Below are positions 56,161-64,000 of a stretch of DNA of 64,000 bases, in pieces. Under the pieces are notes generated by a model. It saw only the letters and a list, made by a program, of their open reading frames with translations. It did not search any database and was not told the origin of the DNA. The DNA comes from Limnanthes douglasii subsp. nivea. Its lineage: Eukaryota; Streptophyta; Magnoliopsida; Brassicales; Limnanthaceae. Where the stretch lies: NCBI GenBank assembly GCA_036936605.1, contig JAUPFV010000001.1, positions 114,894,771 to 114,958,770 of the forward strand, given 5' to 3'. Each line of letters opens with the position of its first letter. The stretch's first letter is position 1. The position numbers and the translations under genes are program-made.

Positions 56161-57680
56161 CTTTCTTACTCATTTGATCAACTTGAGTGGAACTCAAGAA
56201 AGAAATCAGCCAGTGCATGTGCTTTGATTGCTGTTCGAGGTGTAAATAAAATATTGTAATCCCCCAACTCCACTGACCATTTGATCATCCTTCCCAAAAT
56301 ATGAGGTCGTTGTAATACATTTTTTAAGGGTAATGAATTTCAGAATTCTATAGTATGAGCTTGAAAGTATGGACGCATCTTCCTAGCAGCAACCACCAAT
56401 GCTAAAGCTAGCTTCTCCAATTTCATATATCTCTTTTCTGCTGCCGCCAGACTTTTACTAACGTAATACACCGACTTCAGAATTCCTGAATCTTCACTAA
56501 TTAACACTGTGATGAGTGCAAAATACGATACCGCGATGTACAAAAAACATTTCTCCCCATTTCAAGGATTTGTTAAAATTTATGGTGATGACAACATATT
56601 TTAATGCCTGTGAATGCTGCTTCGCATTCCGACGTCCATTCGAACCTGTTCGGTCCTCGTAACACTTGAAAGAAAGGAAAACACTTGTCAAAAAATATTG
56701 AAATAAATCGATTAAGTGTTGCTAACTTCATGCCAAAATTTGCACTTCTTTGATTGATCGAGGTGACTTCATTGTTATCAAAGCTTTTAAGTGTTTAGGG
56801 TCGGCTTCTATTCCTTTTTCACTAATAATAAAACCCAAAAAATTCCCCGACCGAACTTCGAAGGTACACTTTTTAGGATTTAATTTCAACCTAATGGCTC
56901 TTAGATTCAAAAAGCTTCCTCTAGATCATCAAGATGCATTTCGTCCCTTGAACTTTTCACTACCATATCGTTTATACATACTTCCATATTTTTTCCGATC
57001 TGCGTAGCAAAAGCTTTATTCATTAATCTCTGATAATTGGCTCCAGCATTCTTCAATCCGAAGGTCATCACTCTATAACAATGCAGGCCCCTATCAGTTA
57101 TAAAATTTGTGCATTCTTGATCTTTTGGATCCATTTGGATCTGATTATACCCTGCGAAAGCATCTATAAAGCTCAAAATTTTGTTTCCTGAAGTGGAATC
57201 AATTAACTGATCTATTGGAGGAACATGAAATGGATCTTTGGGGAAAGCTCTATTCAAACCTGTAAAATCCACACACATTTCCCATTCTTTTTTTAACCAC
57301 CACTGGATTCGCCGTCCACAAAGGATACTGTGATTCCCTTATATGTCTGACCTTAGCCAACCAATCCACTTCTACAACAATTTCTTCCGTTTTTTACGAG
57401 GAAAACGTTTTTTTTAATTATCGGCATGATCTTCGGATTTATGGCCAAGCCGTGTCGAATTACCTCAATAGGTACTTATGTTACATATTTTGTCTTCCAA
57501 GCGAAGACATCCAAATTCTGAGACAAAAAATCAAGCAGTTGTTGACGTAGAAAATGGGTCAATAAATTTCCAATTCGAAGCACTTTTCCTTCCAAAAACG
57601 TAAACTCTTCTATCTCTTCACTCACCGTTAAAGACCCCGGGGTTTCCCTCAGATCGTCAACCCTTTCTTCCAAATCCGAG
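56161..57680 (-). pseudogene. Element B reverse transcriptase and first RNase H
   Basis: Minus strand: ETPGSLTVSEEIEEFTFLEG (57640), a broken RT entry, MCVDFTGLNRAFPKDPFH (57278), LSFIDAFAGYNQIQMDPKDQ, RGLHCYRVMTFGLKNAGANY, then CINDMVVKSS where functional copies have YIDDM, so the first catalytic Asp is Asn. Next are NFLGFIISEKGIEADPKHL and RNase H YYVSKSLAAAEKRYMKLEKL, VVAARKMRPYFQAH. Frameshifts at about 57290, 56907 and 56550. Confidence 0.88.
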
Positions 57681-57697
57681 GGTACCCTCTCTAACTA

Positions 57698-58411
57698 CTA
57701 TTCTCGCATCAAATCCCCACCGTTGGATCCTCGGATCTGAAGCGCAGTGGCATAACATTCCATGGCAACCTTTTGATCGCCTCGAACCACTCCAACTCTG
57801 TCTCCAACCACGTACTTAAAGCATTGATGAACTGTTGAAACCACCCCATACATTCTTGAAAGCCATGATCTTCCAAAAATAACATTATAACTTGTGGGAC
57901 AGTGCACCACCATAAAGTGTACTTGAATATTTTTCTTGAATGGTCCTTTTCCCAAACTAACTTCACCTTCGAATTCTCCAACAACACGAGTTGTTACACC
58001 CGTAAATCCGATAATTGTACGATCCGAGTGATTAATCCGAGGTAGATTTGCCATCCTATCATAAGTGGACTTAAAAAGAACATTAGCAGAACTTCCAGTG
58101 CCAATCAACACACGTCGAATTTTGACGCCAGCCCCCTCAGCTCCAATCACCACAACATCCTCATGTGGTCCTGCAGTCCCTCTCAAATCATCTTCATCAA
58201 ACAAAATGAAGGGAATATCTTTCTTTCCATACAAATGTGTTGACATACTCCCTTCAATTTGAGTTGTCAAGTTGACAACATGCCTTTTCCTCGAGCTGTC
58301 TGAATTTCCAATCATTGAATCGCCCCAAAAAATAGCCAACAATTCAAAAAACTTGCATAATTCCCTAACACGTCCCTTTTCCACAAGCTCTTCGACTTCC
58401 ATCAGAAGCAA
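57698..58411 (-). pseudogene. Element B protease region
   Basis: 237 open residues. ELCKFFELLAIFWGDSM, SSRKRHVVNLTTQIEGSMS, ILFDEDDLRGTAGPHEDVVV, RRVLIGTGSSANVLFKSTYD (active site Asp changed to Gly), TSYNVIFGRSWLSRMYGVV. The open frame is longer than in A, but it lacks the catalytic Asp. Confidence 0.87.
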
Positions 58412-60158
58412 CCTGTTCAGATATTTTTCAACATATTCAGTAGAAGCATCAAATGATTCAATCTATGAATCCATAATCATCAAGTTCTCAGCTAGCGGTG
58501 CAGCCTTTGAAGTTGATGCACCATTATTCTTTGATGCACTCCCATGTGACTTCACAAAAGTCAGGAGCTTTCCATTCTCAATAAAATATTTGATTTGTTT
58601 CTTCAGAGTAATACAATCATTTGTATCATGCCCAATATCATCATGGTATCTACAAAATTTATTATTCCTCTCATTCTTTGGTCTACTGATAGGAGCTGGC
58701 TTCTTAAAGTTTACAGAATTCTTAGTTTTATCCCATATGACAGAAACACTCTATGTCAAATCAGCACAGTACTCTGGCCTGACCCATGTATTTGGCCTAG
58801 GCCTGTTATAATTATTAGATGGAGCGTGGTTCGAATAACCACCACTCAGAGAAGGAAAATTAATTTTCTTCTGCCTTGACTGCTGATTATTACCATTACC
58901 ATTATTATTACCATTCGAGGGCTGCCCATGATTATTGGTTGTTTGTCTTGAATTTTTTGGCGTGTTAGCAGGTCTACCTCAACTCTACTCGACTCCTCCA
59001 CTTTGATATGATCTTCAACTTGAGCCATCAACGCTCCAAAAGTCAAGGACCTTCTCTTTGTCATCTCATTAACCAGATCCCCTGGAAATAATCCATGGCA
59101 AAAAGCTGCCATCGCCATATTTTCCTCACAGTTGTCTAAAATAGCCTTGGTCAACACAACTCTCTTGGTATAATCTGTCAATTTTTCTCTCGGTGTCTGC
59201 TTGCACTGAATAATCGTATCACCATTGGCTGTCATCTCTTTGCTTCCCATAAACTGCCTTTGAAAAGCAATATAAAAATCTCTGAAATTTGATATGGACA
59301 CCCTCAGAATCTTGTTGTAATATTTAAGAGTTGTTCCCTTAAACATTTGAGAAAAGGCACGACACACAAGCCAGTCGTCATCCTTGAATTTCATCATATA
59401 ATTTTTGAATTATTCGATGTGGTCATCGGGATCCTGCATCCCATCGAAATTTTCAACCTTCAAAATGTCAAAACGCTTCGGAAGCGTCATGGAACAAATG
59501 TCATCCGTTAATGGAGAATTTCTCCAATCAACGCCTTGAACGAATTGATCATCGGTTCCCATTATGACATATAGATTCCTATCAGTTTCAGCATTTTGAT
59601 TCGGAGGATTCCCTTCATGCCAAGTTGATCGAGGAGCATTCTTGGACTTGCTCTCCTTTTTATACCTCCTCGAATAATCTCTTTCTGATTCCCCTTTCGA
59701 AGAACCTCTATGCCTTTTAAATCCTGAAGCTGAACTTTCAACCTCCTCGTCACTGGAAGTTATTAATTTTTATTTGTCTTTTCTCTCCTTTCGAGACAAA
59801 TATCTCTCTTTTGGAGACACAAAACGTGTTTTTTTGTGCTCACACTTAGCATGTCGATCATCAAAAGATCAATCTAACTGACCTTCCACATCGGTTTTTT
59901 CCATTTCTTGTCTAACTTCAGATCTGATTCTTGTAGAAAGTATCTCTTGTCTCTCCGTTCATATTTTTCATTCAAAGCATTAATTTTATCTATGAGCTGA
60001 TTCATTTTTGTTTCAACATCAGATCGAACTTGGACCGAAGACGATCCATCAGTTCTATTCCCATCAGTTCCATTCTTTTGCAAATCATCTCTTACAGTTT
60101 CTATCGCTGATTGAAGCGTATGATTATTATTGGGATTCATCGTATGGATTTTAATCAA
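58412..60158 (-). pseudogene. Element B gag
   Basis: Start near 60158 (MIKIHTMNPNNNHTLQSAIE); the second ATG (MNPNNN) corresponds to the gag start of A. SDVETKMNQLIDKINALNEK, then LPKRFDILKVENFDGMQDPD, a stop where relatives have Gln or Lys, FKNYMMKFKDDDWLVCRAFS, FQRQFMGSKEMTANGDTIIQ, AMAAFCHGLFPGDLVNEMTK and the knuckle-like CRYHDDIGHDTNDC (about 58650-58605). Three or more stops or frameshifts. Confidence 0.87.
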
Positions 60159-60221
60159 GAAATAGCACTAGATAGTATCACTTTCGAACATAATAAGCCA
60201 CTGATTTTTCTTATTCAGTCC

Positions 60222-60239
60222 CCAGTGGAGTCGCCAATT
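60222..60239 (-). other. Element B primer-binding site region
   Basis: On the minus strand AATTGGCGACTCCACTGG follows directly after the 5' LTR end CTCACCA. Confidence 0.75.
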
Positions 60240-61035
60240 TGGTGAGGTTTGATTTTGCTTTGGTAAATTACTAAGGAAGAATTCTAGAGAGATAAAATGT
60301 TACAGAGTTTTTTAAAGAGAGAAAATAAAAGTACAAATGAATCTCAAAGTAAAAGTGTTGAACCCCTTTATTAGAGTAGTCTGGTCCTTTATATAGAGGA
60401 GCCAAGACGTAGTCTCAAACTGAATCTGTTACAAAAGTGGACTATTTATCGTTTAGTCCTTATACATTATACAAAGTTAGGCTTTGAACAACACATCATC
60501 CCTCGACTATCGCGTTTGGTGGTAGATAGTCCCTTGACTTTCAAATGTCTGTTGACAGTCCCTGGACTATCGTGTTTGGATAAACTTAGTCCAACAGATC
60601 CTCTGATTCATGAGAGGCTGCCACCTGTCACCATAGTCCCCAGATTTTTGTATCACTACTAGCCCCTTGAGTTTAGTTATCCGTAATATTCTACATTTTA
60701 GGTTTGACCTAAACTCAAAGGACTAGTGGTGATACAAAAATCTGGGGACTATGGTGACAGATGGCAGCCTCTCATAGATCAGAGGATCTAGTGGACTAAC
60801 TTTATCCAAACGCGATAGTTCAGGGACTGTCAACGGACATTTGAAAGTCAAAGGACTATCTGCCACCAAACGCGATAGTCGAGGGACGATTTACTGTTTA
60901 ATGCCTACAAAGTTACAAATATCAGCTAAAACTTACACCAGTCACAAATTAATGACAATACTTACATTAATTACAATTAAATCCCTAAATTTACATTATT
61001 TACAATTTAATCCTTAAAACTATATTTCCACATCA
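60240..61035 (-). repeat. Element B 5' LTR, split by a MITE
   Basis: Same ends as the 3' LTR; 370 bp of LTR sequence including the duplicated target plus the 426-bp MITE at 60480-60905. TATATAAAG on the minus strand (60387-60395) is the likely TATA box. Confidence 0.95.
60480..60905. mobile_element. Mutator-type foldback MITE, copy 2
   Basis: 426 bp. Begins GGCTTTGAACAACACATC and ends as the imperfect inverse (ttactgtttaatgcc). The two halves pair over almost their whole length (for example ccctcgactatcgcgtttgg against ccaaacgcgatagtcgaggg). Target duplication tacaaagtta at 60470-60479 and 60906-60915. The empty site is present in the other B LTR. Same family as 1925-2301. Confidence 0.93.
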
Positions 61036-61040
61036 ATTTG
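61036..61040. repeat. Target site duplication of element B, right
   Basis: atttg, matching 49967-49971. Confidence 0.9.
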
Positions 61041-61269
61041 ATCAATTATAAATTTATCTGTATGATATGCTAGAATTCGCAGTGATACCAACTTGTTAAT
61101 AAGATTAAAAGTATTAATAATAGGGACAAAGATTGAGGAAAGAGGAAGGGTATTGGTTCATTGAAGTTAGAGTCCGATCTTATAAATGATGTTTTGAATA
61201 CCACACAAAAATAAATCACAATACAACATCCGATGACTTTATAACTTGGATAAAAAAAGGAAACAACAA

Positions 61270-63900
61270 TTAATTATATTCTTCAGAGTTCTCTTTAGTG
61301 TTTAATGGAATTTTCTTCTGACTTTGTCTTTTCGGAAAAATTAATGGGATATAATCGAAGGCTTCGTGGAGACGGTTATCCATCGGGATTAATTCCCAAA
61401 ATCTTGATAAATTTGCTTTTGGGAACGTTGCGTGGATTTCGAGAAGCAAATTAATTGTTTGTTGCTCGAAATTTTTGATTCCAACAAGTATATCTACTCC
61501 ATACTGAGTCTTAGAAGTTTCCACAGTAGCTACATTTTCCTTTTCGAGTGCCATCTTGAGAGAAGCCATACAATTTGTCATATTTTTCTTTTCTTCTTCA
61601 CTCTTATTTAAGTATTCTTAAATGGTGAAGTATTTTTTTGCTCCTTAGATAATTCATTGGCATGCTTGGTCTTAAGATCATCTATCTCATCTTGATGAGA
61701 AGTCTTGAGTTTTTTTATTTATTGATCATGCACAGAGTGTAGGTGACATTTGAGTTGGATGGCTCCATGAATATATTGTTACCTATCAACTTGGAATACA
61801 TGAAATTGATCCTTGAGTTGTTTGCCAAATATTTCTCTAATTGTTTTTCCCTCCAGCCGCATCGTTTTTATATCAGACCATCTCTTTAGCCATGGTTTCC
61901 AAATGGCTTCGAGAATTTACTTCTACGCATAATATTTATGCTGCTGCTTCAAGTTTTGAAAAATGTTGCAGTGCAAGTAAAACTTCTTCGAATGGATCTT
62001 GGATAATGATAGACCTTTGATTATTGTAAGGCATGAGAGCAGATGGGGAAGCCAGGAGAGTATCTTAAATTTAGAATTTCACGTAAAAGAGGAACAATAT
62101 CCCGATGGCCAATTTTTCGAAGCTATTCCTAGATTTATTGAACCTTCAGATCCATATCTTTGTAGAGAGCTTGAATCTCCTATTCACTAATGGGATCATT
62201 AGGAAAGAGGTGGTCATATCTTTGGTGGTTTTCTGCTTCCATTTATCCTTGATTATCTTCTAGTGTAATTTCTCCTCGATGATCTTCCATTGCAGTTTCT
62301 TCAGCCTCGGTAAGAGGAACTTCTAAGACAGTTTCTTCAGAGTTCTTTTCTACTCTCTTAGCTGGTGAAGTTTTTGAAGTGTTTTTTTTCTTTGGGACAA
62401 TAGTCTTCTTTCTTTTCGAAGAAGGTTCGGCCTCGAATCCTTCTTCGATTGCTGGAAGACTAACTTCAGTTGCTTTTATTTTGGTTTTAGTCTTTTTCTT
62501 CTTATGTGGCTTCAGTTTAGTTGAAGGGCTAACACTAGATGTACTAGCTGTTTTTTTATTTTTATTTTTATTTTTTAAGAGAAGATGTCTGTAAAATATG
62601 ATTCGCACATGTAAAATAAACTTATTGTCATGCGCTAACAATCTCTTCATAACAAGATTTGGGTTTGGTGGCTCTATTAAATTTTTGGGGAGGTCGGCAC
62701 CGAAGGAGATCCTCCACATATGACTATTGATAAAATTTATGGGTTGAAAACCTGAGTGGAACCCATTACCTCATTCTCTGCCCAAGTGGCCAGTTGAGCG
62801 AAAATATCTTTTGGATCCTCTTTGTGACTATTTTACCTCTTCGAAATTCATAAGTATAGTAGTAATGCATGTAAAAAATCTTATTTAAGTTATAAAAAAT
62901 AATAAAAGGTAAAAATGAGAAAACTCACTGTATCTTCTCCAAACAAGTTTAAGTTTGGAAGGGTTCTCCTCATATATTGCTTTACCATTCTCACAAGCTC
63001 CTGATATAAAGAAAAAATTTTGCTTCAAATGTTTTTCAGCTTCAAGCAGGTCGTCGATTATTTTGAAATCATCAACCAATGTTAGATAGTAAAAGGGTAG
63101 TACTGGTACTTTCAAAATTCTAGTTATAACAATGAAGTCTTTGATGGAGAGAGGGGTTTGGCTTAGTCTAGAAGCCATAATCACTGACAGGAGTGTGAAC
63201 CACAAATTCAGTGTCGCTTGTGTTGGGCAGCGGTCCATGATTCAGAAGTACTCTACTATCATCAGATCCAGTGGGAATCGAAGACACCAATTGATGATAT
63301 CGGGATAGACCACCAATTCATCTTCTCTACAATCCAGTGGAGTCTCCCCCTAATTTAGTAGTCGAAGTATAATGTTATCTGCCATCCCCCATTGCTTTTT
63401 TAAACAACCAGCTTGAATTTCTTCATAATTATGGCACATTTTTTAGTTCCATGACGTATTTGGGGAGGAGTGGTTTCAAGTTTACACTCATTGAGGCACC
63501 AACTTCCTCGGGAATCTCAACTGGAATTTTATTTTTCTTTCCTATTTTCTCTTGTGCTCCTTGTTTCGACGCACCCTCTTCTACGTCAGATGCAACATCA
63601 CTTCCCTTGGCCTCGACATTTGAATGATTCGCTTCCGAATCAGCTTCTTCCTCAGACTCCTTGTCTATTAGTTGAGAAGGATTTGAGATTGAGACTGGGT
63701 TTTCTTCTTAGGTGTTTGAGAGAGTTGGTTGAGACTCTATGATGGTCTCAACAATCTCCCTTAGATGAGGAGATGATGGTGTAGGGTTATTGGTGATGTT
63801 TTGTGAATAAGTGTCAGCCTCGACGTCTTCCATAGCTATGAATGCTTTCTTTTTAACAGAAAAACTATAAGAAAGATGAGATTTTGGTTGAATCCGAGGA
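61270..63900 (-). pseudogene. Element A antisense extra ORF (PF04195-type)
   Basis: Minus strand, from the right: Ser/Glu-rich N-terminal part (about 63840-63480, SQLIDKESEEEADSEANHSN), core domain 63300-62930 (LNLWFTLLSVIMASRLSQTP, LVDDFKIIDDLLEAEKHLKQ, NFFFISGACENGKAIYE, LKLVWRR), a GTGAGT donor at 62928 at the same position as in B and C, a basic linker at 62600-62300 (KPHKKKKTKTKIKATE), then INLLLEIHATFPKANLSRFW (about 61430). Antisense to A pol. Heavily broken. Its upstream end and promoter lie near or beyond the window edge. Confidence 0.78.
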
Positions 63901-64000
63901 GTTACCTTGTGTGATGTTCAAGAAAGATTCGAGTTGATAGGTAATGTAGCTTCTTCTGGTCCTCTTTGAGTAGATGATCTTTGTGTTACTTTACGATTCT

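Larger units (their letters stand above)
49972..61035 (-). mobile_element. Full-length Tat-type Ty3/gypsy element B
   Basis: Minus-strand element of 11,064 bp. 5' LTR 61035-60240 (796 bp, including a 426-bp MITE), 3' LTR 50331-49972 (360 bp), TSD ATTTG. gag, protease, RT, two RNase H domains and integrase run from 60158 down to 54400; the extra ORF runs the opposite way at 51025-53925. By eye the LTRs differ at roughly 23 of 360 positions without the MITE, more than the LTRs of C, so B is probably the older insertion. Confidence 0.95.
32950..64000 (+). mobile_element. Tat-type Ty3/gypsy element A (oldest, host of C and B)
   Basis: Segments on the plus strand: leader/LTR end near 33158; gag 33250-34455, continued at 45065; protease 45698-46312; RT and first RNase H 46323-47740; second RNase H 47809-48220; integrase 48220-49483; post-integrase motif 49544; a 36-bp minisatellite; then, after the insertion of B, the antisense ORF from 61270 upward. 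The 3' LTR lies beyond the window. Joining across the TSDs of C (GGACC) and B (ATTTG) restores collinearity with relatives. Decay is the most advanced of the three nested elements. Confidence 0.8.

Noticed and set aside
58272..58811. A 179-residue plus-strand ORF
   Set aside because: Complement of element B gag/protease. The minus strand carries the zinc-knuckle-like block here.

Overview
The window is AT-rich nuclear DNA from a flowering plant, most likely a eudicot. The evidence is spliceosomal introns, Ty3/gypsy Tat-type retrotransposons with two RNase H domains, a Mutator-like transposase, a plant mobile domain gene, a tRNA-derived SINE and a calmodulin-binding-type receptor-like cytoplasmic kinase. 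I cannot name the species. Only one gene looks intact: the kinase at 21910-24322 (minus strand, six exons, 418 residues by my splice reading). Nearly everything else is transposon DNA at different stages of decay.

Left part (1-14 kb): the 3' half of an L1-type LINE (350-1660); a Mutator-type foldback MITE (1925-2301); the integrase C-terminus (2640-2910) and antisense extra ORF (3880-6160) of a decayed Tat element ('D'); an orphan exon-like block (7451-7644); a Tat RNase H/integrase fragment ('E', 8490-9950); an LTR/primer-binding-site junction ('G', about 11586); and a SINE with an 11-bp target duplication (13506-13717) inserted into an old tandem array.

Middle (14-33 kb): a GC-rich 22-bp minisatellite of 1.5 kb (16190-17734) lies between direct repeats and, further out, between two oppositely oriented foldback-like ends. 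A minus-strand Tat protease/RT fragment ('F', 18640-19700) follows, then the kinase gene. Next come an intron-containing plant mobile domain pseudogene (26537-28228) and a decayed Mutator-like element with a transposase plus an OTU-like protease segment (30180-32946, minus), which is itself split by a 344-bp hAT-like MITE.

Right part (33-64 kb): a three-element nest of Tat retrotransposons. Element A (plus strand, oldest) starts near 32950 and runs past the right edge. Element C (plus, 34456-45059, 414-bp LTRs, TSD GGACC) sits in A's gag. Element B (minus, 49972-61035, TSD ATTTG) sits between A's pol and A's extra ORF. A Mutator-type MITE of the same family as the one at 1925 sits in B's 5' LTR; B's other LTR preserves the empty site. 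A, B and C (and apparently D) carry an extra ORF antisense to pol. In A, B and C it has a splice donor at the same protein position, and in B and C it has its own TATA box. All pol copies are dead: each has stops, and several have lost catalytic residues.

Boundaries given for the decayed regions are by eye. The LTR, TSD and kinase exon coordinates were counted base by base.
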